Origin: Phycisphaerales bacterium
GTDB lineage: Bacteria; Planctomycetota; Phycisphaerae; Sedimentisphaerales; Anaerobacaceae
Direction of reading: 5' to 3'
Length of the DNA stretch: 64,000 nucleotides
Assembly (NCBI GenBank): GCA_003170415.1
Contig: PMZJ01000041.1
Location: 120,273-184,272, forward strand
Part shown: positions 24,607 to 32,454 of the stretch, piece after piece
Layout: the number at the start of each line of letters is the position of its first letter
Numbering within the stretch: position 1 is the first letter of the stretch
The notes under the pieces: model-generated
What the model saw: the letters and a program-made list of their open reading frames with translations, nothing else
What the model was told of the DNA's origin: nothing
Databases searched by the model: none
Made by a program: the position numbers and the translations under genes

Positions 24607-24710
24607 AACTATTTCGCATCTGTAATATAAATTACTTTCCGCAATTGTCAATAGACGAATTTGGCGTGTCCTTTATCGCCTCTTGTGGAAAAATGCGGAC
24701 AGCCGGCGGA

Positions 24711-24824
24711 TTACTCCGGCTCCTGTTTTTGCATCAGCTCGACTATCTCAGATTTGACGGGCATCGCGTCCACCGACCCGAATTTGGTGCAGGCCAGCGT
24801 GCCTGCCGCCGATGCGAAACTAAC
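24711..24824 (-). pseudogene. Remnant of the ribokinase-family gene (3' end only)
   Basis: The minus strand reads VSFASAAGTLACTKFG ... DAMPVKSEIVELMQKQEPE and a stop: the last 37 codons of the intact kinase at 27958-28920, with only three differences in the protein. Homology continues about 25 bases past the stop (gcggacag.cg.cggattactccgg) and ends abruptly on the 5' side. It is therefore a partial duplicate that lies in the same orientation, on the far side of the three PEP-CTERM genes. Confidence 0.85.
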
Positions 24825-24937
24825 CGGCTATTTACTGATTGAAAAAGCGTTGAAATTAAATAAGGATTCTACCGCGTTTTTGAGCTAAAAACAGGCGTTC
24901 GTCCGAGAAAAGTAAACTTACTGTTCAAATTTTCATC

Positions 24938-24966
24938 TTGACATTCAGAATGGAGGTGGTTATCAT
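24938..24966 (+). promoter_or_regulatory. Sigma-70-type promoter of the PEP-CTERM cluster
   Basis: TTGACA (24938-24943), a 17-nt spacer, and TATCAT (24961-24966). It leaves a long 5' leader of about 190 bases before ATG 25162. Confidence 0.65.
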
Positions 24967-25161
24967 ATGGGGTGCTGATAGGTCTGTTCTATGGGCTTAC
25001 AAGCGCGAAGAAGGGCTAAGAGCAAGAGAGAGTGATGAGAAGAAGGAAAGAAAGAGTCGGTTTTAGTATTTATAGTCAGAATGAGTATCCCTTTTATCTC
25101 TCGTAACATCGTCCCTAACATCTTGAAATTTATATTGTTTATTTTCCTGGAGGAGAAGAGT

Positions 25162-25830
25162 ATGAGAAAATTAGCAACAATTTGTGCAGTGGTAATTCTT
25201 GTTATGGCGATGTCCGCTGGCGCGACAACCGTCAATTACGCAGTGTCCGGCTGGGGGGCAACGCAGTATCCCGGTCCTGTCACTCCGCCTGCGGGGGCCC
25301 CGCATAGTGTGGATGGTTGGGGCTATCCTGGTGATACGGTGGCACTCACAGGCAACTCAGGCAGCTTTGATCTTGTGGATGGCGCCTCATACACCCTAAA
25401 GATCAACACCTTGCAATGGGGCGTGGATTACACCTATAACGGCACTGCAACAGCTTGGGACTATCCAGATAACTGGCCCGATCTTACATTCGCAATTGAC
25501 GCTACTCAGAGTATAACCATAGGTGCGGCGACGGGGAACATCAGCCAAGCTGGTACTTTGATATCCACTTGGAACGATGACTACCTCTCGTTTTCTGCCG
25601 GACCAATAGCTTCTCTCTACGTCCAGGGCTATCGAGTTGACATCACACCGCTCGCTCTTCCAGTTGCAAATGTTGATAACTTTAATGGTTACATAGATCC
25701 CTCCGAAGGGGGTTTTCCCCAGACTTCCCGAGACGTGATGGCGAGATTCGACGTCTCTGTTGTCCCCGAGCCGGCGACTATGGTTCTGCTTGGTCTCGGT
25801 GCGTTGGGTCTGCTGAAAAGACGCAGTTGA
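25162..25830 (+). CDS. PEP-CTERM sorted secreted protein
   Basis: A 222-residue exported protein; ATG 25162 follows GGAGGAG. The frame is open 81 bases further but unsupported. The signal peptide MRKLATICAVVILVMAMSAGA is similar to those of the next two genes. The body is beta-rich (YTLKINTLQWGVDYTYNG ... NVDNFNGYIDPSEGG). It ends VPEPATMVLLGLGALGLLKRRS, a PEP-CTERM sorting signal. No known catalytic motif. First of three consecutive PEP-CTERM genes behind one promoter. Confidence 0.85.
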   Translation: MRKLATICAVVILVMAMSAGATTVNYAVSGWGATQYPGPVTPPAGAPHSVDGWGYPGDTVALTGNSGSFDLVDGASYTLKINTLQWGVDYTYNGTATAWDYPDNWPDLTFAIDATQSITIGAATGNISQAGTLISTWNDDYLSFSAGPIASLYVQGYRVDITPLALPVANVDNFNGYIDPSEGGFPQTSRDVMARFDVSVVPEPATMVLLGLGALGLLKRRS

Positions 25831-25909
25831 ATTAGAAAAAAAACCGCGAAGTTGTGTAATTTGCGAGAGTAAAAAAGAGGTTGAGAGTGATGAAAAGGAA
25901 GGAAAGAGA

Positions 25910-26926
25910 ATGAAAAAGTTGGTAACAATTTGTGCAGTACTAATGATTGCCTTGGCCGGTACGGCTCAGGCTCTTACCACAACCGATTGGACGGAGTATG
26001 CCTCGGATCCGGTCTATGCCCCCGGCAAGGCGTACTATCCGACTATCCTTAAAGAGGGAAATACCTACACGATGTGGTCTGATAGCGCTACCGGGGTTCA
26101 GAAGGCGACCTCCACGAATGGTGTCAATTGGACGACCGTCGGAAGCGTCACCGGGTTGCAAACCCCGGCGCACACGCTGGTGGAAAAAATAGGCAGCAGT
26201 TATCAGATGTGGTATTTCACAGGTTTGGGTTACAGCATCAACGACATCCGTACCGCTACCAGTACCGATGGTCTGACCTGGACCGGCGATAAGGCCATTA
26301 CGCAGGTGGGAACGTCTGTCATCTACAACGATAACCAGAATTCAACCTGGAACCGTGGGTCCTACGGTCCCTCGGACGTGATATACAATCCCTCCGGCAG
26401 CGCAACCATTGTTAACCCGGTGGATGCGGCCAGCGTTTGGGCCAACAAGTTCGTGATGTATTACGATGGCACCTCCGGAGGAAAGGAATCGCTTGGATTG
26501 GCGGTTTCCAACGACGGGGTCAACTGGGAGGGTTATAACGGAGGTATTTCACCGGTGTTCCAAGGAGCTGGTTCCGGATGGGACACAGACTATGCGACTC
26601 GAGCCACCATCATCAAGGAAAACGACAACGCTTATGACATGTGGTACAGCGGGGGGACAGGAAAGATGTCGGACGGAATCGGGTACGCTTTTTCGACCGA
26701 TGGGATTAACTGGACTCGGGATGATTCGAACCCCATTTTCGACAAGAGCGACGGCGCCGCCTGGCGAAATGACCGGACTTACACTCCGATGGTCATCGGT
26801 GACGAGATGTGGTTCACTTGCAAGGACTTGGCAACGGGGAGCTATACAATCGGCTATGCCGTTCCCGAGCCGGCGACGATGTGTCTGCTTGGCCTTGGTA
26901 CTTTTGCCCTGAGGCGAAAGAAGTAA
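25910..26926 (+). CDS. PEP-CTERM beta-propeller protein (GH43/GH32-like fold)
   Basis: A 338-residue exported protein with ribosome site AAGGAAGGAAAG. After the signal peptide it carries at least four propeller-blade repeats of the pattern (A)xSxDGxxWT: ATSTNGVNWT, ATSTDGLTWT, AVSNDGVNWE, AFSTDGINWT, each followed or preceded by a YxMWY or MYY strand. This is the five-bladed propeller arrangement of GH43/GH32/GH130-type proteins, but I cannot identify the full catalytic acid set, so it may be a binding protein. It ends PEPATMCLLGLGTFALRRKK (PEP-CTERM). It sits between two other PEP-CTERM genes. Confidence 0.8.
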   Translation: MKKLVTICAVLMIALAGTAQALTTTDWTEYASDPVYAPGKAYYPTILKEGNTYTMWSDSATGVQKATSTNGVNWTTVGSVTGLQTPAHTLVEKIGSSYQMWYFTGLGYSINDIRTATSTDGLTWTGDKAITQVGTSVIYNDNQNSTWNRGSYGPSDVIYNPSGSATIVNPVDAASVWANKFVMYYDGTSGGKESLGLAVSNDGVNWEGYNGGISPVFQGAGSGWDTDYATRATIIKENDNAYDMWYSGGTGKMSDGIGYAFSTDGINWTRDDSNPIFDKSDGAAWRNDRTYTPMVIGDEMWFTCKDLATGSYTIGYAVPEPATMCLLGLGTFALRRKK

Positions 26927-27067
26927 AAAAGTAGTGGAGAGAAAAACTCGGACATACAAGAAGAGAAGTATGTCGGATTATTTTTCTCCTTGGACAAATC
27001 GTATGGGGCCGCTTTATGACCTAAGGTGGTCCCGTTATTTAATAACTTTAGAAAGAAGGAGAATAGG

Positions 27068-27799
27068 ATGAAAAAAATAATTACAACTTGTGCAGTATTT
27101 GGAATGATTTTGGCAGTCAGTGGTGTGGCACGGGCAACGACTGTAACTTGGAAAGGTCTCACGTGGACAATGTATGGCGCAAACACCACGGCCGTTGTGA
27201 ACGGGAATGGCGGGTTGGACATCACCGTCCTTGGCGGTCAAAGTGGCGATCCAGTGCCTGACAACTGGGTATTGCAGAGCCTTCTGCCGGCCAACTTGAC
27301 TCAGGCAAACGCACCTTGGATTGAGTTCAAGATACAGGATACATATACCGGGAATGCAAGTGTCGGTGCGCCGCGCGGCTTTGTGGACACAGACATAAGC
27401 AGTTGGACAACAGAGTCCATGTGGCAAGGGGGCGTTTTGGCCGGATATTCCACGTACTATCTTAACCACAACGTCTGGAAGGATACCGGCGGATGGGTGG
27501 CAAACGATTGGTACCAAGGCCCTGCGCGCACAGCCGGGGAGCACACTATCATGTTCGGGATGCACACAGACGGGACGGTCGATATGTGGTTTGACGGTGT
27601 GCTGGGACAAACTATTGCCGCGAGTCCTGACTGCACCTTCTTTAAGCGGATGTACCTGGGGGTAGACGCCCCTTCAGGCACAACGTTTACGGGAACCTAC
27701 AACGACCTCCAGTGGGGTACAGGCTACGTTCCAGAACCTGCAACGCTTTGTCTGCTTGGTCTTGGTGCGTTGGGTCTGTTGAGGAAACGCAGAGCGTAA
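27068..27799 (+). CDS. PEP-CTERM sorted secreted protein, lectin-like
   Basis: A 243-residue exported protein from ATG 27068 (AAGGAG ribosome site). Signal peptide MKKIITTCAVFGMILAVSGVARA. The body (WIEFKIQDTYTG ... GEHTIMFGMHTDGTVDMWFDG ... MYLGVDAPSGTTFTG) has the order of a concanavalin/LamG-like jelly roll, suggesting carbohydrate binding. It ends VPEPATLCLLGLGALGLLRKRRA. Third member of the PEP-CTERM cluster; an intrinsic terminator follows 35 bases later. Confidence 0.85.
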   Translation: MKKIITTCAVFGMILAVSGVARATTVTWKGLTWTMYGANTTAVVNGNGGLDITVLGGQSGDPVPDNWVLQSLLPANLTQANAPWIEFKIQDTYTGNASVGAPRGFVDTDISSWTTESMWQGGVLAGYSTYYLNHNVWKDTGGWVANDWYQGPARTAGEHTIMFGMHTDGTVDMWFDGVLGQTIAASPDCTFFKRMYLGVDAPSGTTFTGTYNDLQWGTGYVPEPATLCLLGLGALGLLRKRRA

Positions 27800-27834
27800 A
27801 AAGTTCGAAAAGACAATCTGTTTTATAAAACAGA

Positions 27835-27864
27835 GGGCTGTGTTTAAACAACACAGCCCTTTTC
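27835..27864 (+). terminator. Intrinsic terminator of the PEP-CTERM cluster
   Basis: GGGCTGTGTT (27835-27844) / AACACAGCCC (27850-27859), loop TAAAC, then TTTT. Confidence 0.85.
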
Positions 27865-27957
27865 TATTCAGGATTTTAGCTGATATTAAGCCCATTTTGT
27901 AATTTTGGTAAGGCGGCATCTTTGATTTTTGCGGGGAAAACGCGGACAGTCGCCGGA

Positions 27958-28920
27958 TTACTCCGGCTCCTGCTTTTGCATCAGTTCGATTATCTCGGAT
28001 TTAACTGGCATTGCGTCCACCGAGCCGAATTTGGTGCAGGCAAGCGCGCCCGCCGCCGATGCGAATCTGACGGCCTTCCGCAAATCGTCGCCTACCGCCA
28101 GCGACGCCGCCAGTGCGCCGGCAAAGGCGTCTCCCGTGCCCGTGTGGTCAACCAGCTCGATTGGATAGGCCGGGATATGGTCGGCGTTGTCCCTGTCAAC
28201 AACCATACAGCCGCGTCTGCCCATTGTTATCACCGCGGCAGCCGCGCCTCGGGCGACAAGGTCCGAGCCGACCATTTTTGCCGTGCGTATATTCGCGCTG
28301 GAATGCTCGCTAATCAGCGATGCCTCGTAAAGGTTCGGTATCATCACATCGACCGAGAAGTATTCCGCGGGCAGCGACGTTTCGACTCCCGGGCTTGAAG
28401 GTCCCAGCACGCCCGCCGGGTCAAGGATGACTTTTTTGCCGTGCAGCTTGGCGATTGAGATTGCCTTGACCACCGCCTCTTTGGGCAGCCGTGCGTGAAT
28501 CAGGCATACGTCCGCTTCGGCTATCGCACGCTCCGCCAGTTCGATATCCTGTGGCACAAGCGCGCTGTTTGCCCCATCGTATCGAACGCAGGTGTTTTCG
28601 CCTTTGGTATCCACCAGCGTCAGGATAACGCCGGTGCTTTTTGCCTGCGCGGTGAAGACGTATTTAGTGTTTACGTCGTATTGTTCTAATATGGCTTTTA
28701 TCGTCGCGCCCAGCGGGCAATTGCTGATTTTGCTGACTAAATGCACCTCGCAGCCGCACAGTGCCGCTTCGATGGCCTGATTGACTCCCGGCCCCGTCGC
28801 CGTCAGCGATAGCGCCGTGCCTGTCGTCGTCCGGCCTGCCGTCGGCGTCTCTGCGCATTTTATCGCGAGGTCGACGTATGCGCTGCCGACAACGACTACA
28901 GTAGGATTCCTTTCCGACAT
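27958..28920 (-). CDS. Ribokinase/PfkB-family sugar kinase
   Basis: A 320-residue cytosolic kinase. ATG 28920 has GAGGA at the right distance; ATG 28926 is too close to it. Seen: VVVVGSAYVDL at the N-terminus, a substrate-loop segment LTATGPGVNQAIEAALCG, KKVILDPAG, and the C-terminal PfkB signature DHTGTGDAFAGALAASLA, where the Asp of GTGD is the catalytic base. Ribose or a related sugar is a likely substrate, but specificity cannot be fixed. A near-identical copy of its last 37 codons lies at 24711-24824. It is transcribed towards the PEP-CTERM cluster. Confidence 0.88.
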   Translation of the reverse strand: MSERNPTVVVVGSAYVDLAIKCAETPTAGRTTTGTALSLTATGPGVNQAIEAALCGCEVHLVSKISNCPLGATIKAILEQYDVNTKYVFTAQAKSTGVILTLVDTKGENTCVRYDGANSALVPQDIELAERAIAEADVCLIHARLPKEAVVKAISIAKLHGKKVILDPAGVLGPSSPGVETSLPAEYFSVDVMIPNLYEASLISEHSSANIRTAKMVGSDLVARGAAAAVITMGRRGCMVVDRDNADHIPAYPIELVDHTGTGDAFAGALAASLAVGDDLRKAVRFASAAGALACTKFGSVDAMPVKSEIIELMQKQEPE

Positions 28921-28953
28921 AGCCATTCCTCAAAATATACCTTACAATGCGTG

Positions 28954-28981
28954 AGTATATTCTTCCCGCCCTCGTTTGCAA
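28954..28981 (-). promoter_or_regulatory. Putative promoter of the sugar kinase gene
   Basis: On the minus strand: TTGCAA (28981-28976), 16-nt spacer, TATACT (28959-28954), with a 33-nt leader to ATG 28920. Confidence 0.45.
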
Positions 28982-29018
28982 CCATTTTTATTAATGTCGG
29001 CGAAATACGGAAATTGAC

Positions 29019-29063
29019 TGGGCCCGGAAGGGTTCGAACCTTCGACCAATGGATTATGAGTCC
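29019..29063 (-). repeat. Left copy of 45-bp tRNA-3'-end direct repeat (att-like)
   Basis: On the minus strand it reads as the 3' half of a tRNA from the anticodon loop (CTCATAA, anticodon CAU) through a variable loop, a T-arm with GGTTCGAACCC, and the acceptor strand CGGGCCCA. The 5' half is absent: the bases that should form the D-arm and GGGCCCG acceptor strand are unrelated. It matches 63807-63851 with one mismatch (44/45). This fits an att site left by a tyrosine recombinase in a tRNA-Met-like gene, not a functional tRNA. Confidence 0.8.
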
Positions 29064-29437
29064 GATCCTCTGGTTGTAAGTGCAGTTGTGAAAATATGTT
29101 ACAACGCAATTTTAGGCCAAAAATAAGGATTACAAGCGAGTGACAAGTGAATATCAAGTCGTTTATATGTCAGCATCCACTGCCGATTGACTAACTATTT
29201 TTGGTAACGCGTTGAATTAAAAACGGTAATATGGATACTCAAACCTTTACCAGCATAGATATCATCACGAAAAAGTAAGACCGCTTTTTTCATTCGTATC
29301 TGCACAATGACGGCTCCGAAGTATCATCGCATTATTTGGCGTCAATTTGTACGCCTCGTAATTGACACTAATTGCGTAGATTATGTGCGAACTTTTTGAG
29401 ATAATCACCCTTTTACTATGTCTGTAGAGATTTCGCG
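29064..29437. other. Gene-free 374 bases between the att-like repeat and the pectin operon
   Basis: No convincing gene. It contains an inverted repeat GTCAATT (29341-29347) / AATTGAC (29360-29366) about 75 bases before the OYE gene. The TTGACA overlapping it has no matching -10 at normal spacing, so I do not call a promoter. Confidence 0.5.
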
Positions 29438-30829
29438 ATGTTTGATTTTAATTTAGTGACAATTGAAGACCTGAAAAAGCTTTCGGCGTCGTTGTCAATC
29501 AAGATACCGATGCAGGAGGGCGTTTCGATTCTGGGCCAAGCCCTTCAAATCGGACCGCTTACAGCGCCGAATCGCCTGGCCGTTAACCCTATGGAAGGCG
29601 CAGATGGGGACAGCCAGGGCAGGCCCGGTGAATTGACTTTGAGAAGATATAAACGTTTTGCCGCGGGAGGCAGCGGTATTTTATGGGTTGAAGCAATTGC
29701 TGTAGTCCCCCAAGGCCGGGCAAATCCCCGGCAGTTATGGCTTCACGACAAAAGCAAGGATGCCTTCGCAAATATGGTTGCGGAGGCGCGAAAGGCCGCA
29801 CAAGCATCGATGGGCAGCCAACACCACCCAATTATTGTTGCGCAATTGACACATTCGGGCCGATATTCGAGACCGGAGGGGGTTGCGAGTCCGATTATTC
29901 CGCAGCGGGATTCATATCGCGACGCGATGATTCCACAACAGTCGCCGATAAAGAATACTAAACAAGCGATTCCGGATAATTGGCCGATAGTAACCGACGG
30001 CTATCTCGACGGGCTGGTTGAGGCATACGTCCAGGCCGCGAAGCTGGCGTTTGAGGTTGGTTTTGATGCGGTTGATATCAAGGCGTGTCATGGGTATTTA
30101 ATCAGTGAATTGCTGGCGTGTTACAACCGGCAGGGCAGATATGGAGGGTCATTTGAAAATCGCACACGCCTCTTGTTGGCTATCATTGACGCGATTAAAC
30201 AAAAGCTTGGAAAAGACAAAACCGTTGTAACGCGTTTGAATATTTATGACGCGATACCTTATCCTTACGGCTGGGCGGTGGATAAAAACGATTACACAAA
30301 ACCCAACCTGGCCGAACCCAAAAAGTTGTTTGCTTTGCTTACCGAGCGTAATGTCCCGATGATAAATGTTACGATTGCCAACCCGTATTATAATCCTCAT
30401 TATGGCCGACCGTATGACAGGCCGATCGTTGGCGGCTATGAGTCGCCGGAGCATCCCCTCCGGGGCGTCGAAAGAATGATTCGACTGACCGGCGAAATGC
30501 AGAGGGTGTTTCCGCAAATGGTTTTAGTGGGGCCGGGGTACAGTTGGCTGCGGCATTTGTTGCCGTATGTGGGGGCGGGTGTTTTGAAAAATGGTATGGC
30601 CGGCATAATCGGCGCTGGTAGAATGGCTCTGGCGTATCCGGATTTTGCCAAAGATATACTTATCAAGGGCAAGCTTGACCCCAATAAGGTTTGTATTACC
30701 TGCAGCGCCTGCTCGCAGATTATGCGTGACGGCGGCACAATAGGTTGCGTCGCGCGGGACAATAAAATATATGGCCCGATTTACAAACAGGGCAGGCTCT
30801 TCGACAAAGCTCAGGGCAGGACAAAGTGA
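29438..30829 (+). CDS. Old Yellow Enzyme-family flavin oxidoreductase with Fe-S cysteines
   Basis: A 463-residue cytosolic flavoenzyme of the NADH:flavin oxidoreductase family. Order: APNRLAVNPMEG (FMN-binding start), LTHSGRYSRP, CHGYLISELLACYNRQGRYGGSFENR (conserved His and FMN barrel motif), IGAGRMALAYPDF, then CITCSAC and GC cysteines, the 4Fe-4S ligand set of dienoyl-CoA-reductase-type members. The C-terminal flavin/NAD domains of long family members are absent. Relatives reduce activated C=C bonds. First gene of a tight operon with SDR, KDPG-type aldolase, flavoprotein and KDG kinase, suggesting a step on unsaturated uronates; this is inference. The last residues (RLFDKAQGRTK) come from a dispersed element. 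Confidence 0.85.
   Translation: MFDFNLVTIEDLKKLSASLSIKIPMQEGVSILGQALQIGPLTAPNRLAVNPMEGADGDSQGRPGELTLRRYKRFAAGGSGILWVEAIAVVPQGRANPRQLWLHDKSKDAFANMVAEARKAAQASMGSQHHPIIVAQLTHSGRYSRPEGVASPIIPQRDSYRDAMIPQQSPIKNTKQAIPDNWPIVTDGYLDGLVEAYVQAAKLAFEVGFDAVDIKACHGYLISELLACYNRQGRYGGSFENRTRLLLAIIDAIKQKLGKDKTVVTRLNIYDAIPYPYGWAVDKNDYTKPNLAEPKKLFALLTERNVPMINVTIANPYYNPHYGRPYDRPIVGGYESPEHPLRGVERMIRLTGEMQRVFPQMVLVGPGYSWLRHLLPYVGAGVLKNGMAGIIGAGRMALAYPDFAKDILIKGKLDPNKVCITCSACSQIMRDGGTIGCVARDNKIYGPIYKQGRLFDKAQGRTK
30799..30822 (+). repeat. Dispersed CTTCGACAAAGCTCAGGGCAGG element at the 3' end of the OYE gene
   Basis: Same family as the copies in dxs. It provides the last codons of the OYE gene and lies 14 bases before the SDR start, the only copy I see inside the island. 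Confidence 0.6.
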
Positions 30830-30835
30830 GGACGT

Positions 30836-31654
30836 ATGAGCGCAAAAGAATCACTCAAGGATAAACGACAATTTGCAATCGTCACCGGAGCAAGTCGGGG
30901 CATCGGCAGGGCCATCGCAATCGAGCTTGCGGGACTCGGGTTTGATATCGTTCTCAATCATTACGATTTTACAGCGGATGGCAAACCTGATGAAAAGGCG
31001 GCGCAGAAGACATCGTCGGATATTGCGGCCAAAGGCGTTCGTTGTCTTGTAATTCGTGCTGATGTCAGCCGTGACGCCGACCGCGCAGCACTCGTAAAAG
31101 CGGTTAAAAACAAATTCGGCAGATGCGATATGCTTGTGAATAACGCGGGCGTTGCGCCTCTGAAACGAATTGACCTGCTCGAAGCAACCGAAGCGAGTTT
31201 CGACAGGGTGCTGAGCATCAATCTCAAAGGGCCGTATTTCCTCACCCAAATGTTGGCAAAATGGATGATTGAGCAGAAAAAACAGTACCCGGACAGAAGC
31301 TTCCGCATTGTGAATACCGGCTCGATGTCGTCCTACACAAGTTCGCCGGCCCGCGGGGAATATTGTATAAGCAAGGCAGGGGTCAGTATGATGACTATGC
31401 TCTACGCTGACCGCTTAGCGGAATTCGGAATCGGCGTATTTGAAATTCGCCCCGGCATTATTGAAACCGATATGACAAGTGTCGTTAAGGAAAAATACGA
31501 TAAACTTATCGCCGAAGGAATAACGCCGATTAAACGCTGGGGACAGCCCGAAGATGTCGCAAAAGCTGTCAGTGCAATTGCCGAAGGCAAACTCGATTTC
31601 TCGACGGGGCAGGTTATCAATGTCGATGGCGGATTCCATTTGAGAAGATTGTAA
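30836..31654 (+). CDS. SDR-family NAD(P)-dependent reductase
   Basis: A 272-residue short-chain dehydrogenase. TGASRGIGRAIA (coenzyme loop), NNAGVAP, Ser in NTGSMSSYTSS, and YCISK (catalytic Tyr and Lys) are present; GQVINVDGG closes the domain. Sequence style matches the 3-oxoacyl-ACP reductase/KduD-type group. In pectin catabolism KduD reduces 5-keto-4-deoxyuronate-derived diketo acid to 2-keto-3-deoxygluconate. Placement in this operon makes that role likely but unproven. The gene begins 6 bases after the OYE gene and is followed by the aldolase after 11. Confidence 0.85.
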   Translation: MSAKESLKDKRQFAIVTGASRGIGRAIAIELAGLGFDIVLNHYDFTADGKPDEKAAQKTSSDIAAKGVRCLVIRADVSRDADRAALVKAVKNKFGRCDMLVNNAGVAPLKRIDLLEATEASFDRVLSINLKGPYFLTQMLAKWMIEQKKQYPDRSFRIVNTGSMSSYTSSPARGEYCISKAGVSMMTMLYADRLAEFGIGVFEIRPGIIETDMTSVVKEKYDKLIAEGITPIKRWGQPEDVAKAVSAIAEGKLDFSTGQVINVDGGFHLRRL

Positions 31655-31665
31655 GGGATTAAAAA

Positions 31666-32451
31666 ATGGACATCAAAACAACAGTGCAGGTTTTACTCAA
31701 GGATGGCTTTATTCTCGTTTTCAATGAGGACCGGCTCGATATCGTTAAAACAGCCGGAGCGCTGCTTGAGGCGGGCATCGGCAATATGGAAGTAACCTGC
31801 CGAATTAAAAAGCCGCTGGAAAAACTCAGTCGGCTGCGCAAAGAATTACCTGAATTTGTCGCCGGCGCCGCGAGTTTGATTGATGAACCTGAAATGCTTA
31901 AAACCTTCAATCTGGCCCATACGGATAACCCGCTGCCGACGATTGATGAGGTCGTTAACGCAGGGGCACATTACATTGTCTCAGCGGTCAATTTCAGAAA
32001 AGCAACTTACGAAAAGTATGCAGGACAACTGGCGATTATTCCCGGCTGCGGCAGCGCAACGGAAATAGTAACACAGTTTTCGCTTGGAGCGAATTTCTGC
32101 AAGGTTTTCCCCGCGAAAGAGCTTGGTGGGCCGGCCTTTATCAAGGCGGTTGACCCCGCTATCCACAAGTTAATCAGCTTAGTGCCGACCGGCGGCACAA
32201 ATGCCCAGAATATTCCTGACTACATCGACGCGGGCGTTTTGGTGCTCGGCGGCTCTTTCAGCGCGATTGAAAAACCTTTGTTTGCGGAGATTGTCTCAAA
32301 GCAGGATTATAAACTTCTTGCCTGCGAATTGAAAAAGACCAAAGAGCTTATCGACAGCAAGCGCAGCCAGAAATGGCCTAAGCTCGACTTCGTAAAGGCC
32401 TCGATAGAGGAAATCAGCCAGATAACGGGCAGGAATTTCAATATCAGATAA
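31666..32451 (+). CDS. KDPG/KHG aldolase-family protein
   Basis: A 261-residue TIM-barrel aldolase. Core landmarks: GNMEVTCRIKKP (Glu of the EVT motif), PGCGSATEIVTQFSLGANFCKVFPA (Schiff-base Lys before FPA), and PTGGTNAQNIPDYIDAG ... VLGGSF. Members cleave 2-keto-3-deoxy-6-phosphogluconate to pyruvate and glyceraldehyde 3-phosphate. It is about 50 residues longer than typical bacterial KDPG aldolase, with a charged C-terminal tail (KRSQKWPKLDFVKAS). Together with the KDG kinase downstream it forms the lower half of the uronate route. Confidence 0.8.
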   Translation: MDIKTTVQVLLKDGFILVFNEDRLDIVKTAGALLEAGIGNMEVTCRIKKPLEKLSRLRKELPEFVAGAASLIDEPEMLKTFNLAHTDNPLPTIDEVVNAGAHYIVSAVNFRKATYEKYAGQLAIIPGCGSATEIVTQFSLGANFCKVFPAKELGGPAFIKAVDPAIHKLISLVPTGGTNAQNIPDYIDAGVLVLGGSFSAIEKPLFAEIVSKQDYKLLACELKKTKELIDSKRSQKWPKLDFVKASIEEISQITGRNFNIR

Positions 32452-32454
32452 ATT

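Larger units (their letters stand above)
24607..25161. other. Intergenic region with kinase remnant and promoter
   Basis: No intact gene in 555 bases. It contains a decayed copy of the 3' end of the sugar kinase (24711-24824), a sigma-70 promoter (24938-24966) and a purine-rich leader of almost 200 bases before the first PEP-CTERM gene. Confidence 0.6.

Noticed and set aside
29019..29095. Intact tRNA-Met gene
   Set aside because: Only the anticodon loop, T-arm and 3' acceptor strand are present. No D-arm or GGGCCCG 5' strand precedes them and the anticodon stem does not pair fully. The same holds at 63807.
28942..29157. Minus-strand open frame containing HNPLVEGSNPSGP
   Set aside because: This peptide is the known false translation of a tRNA 3' end; the DNA is the left att-like repeat.
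29362..29384. Sigma-70 promoter before the OYE gene (TTGACA)
   Set aside because: No -10-like hexamer at 16-18 nt; the TTGACA is part of an inverted repeat.
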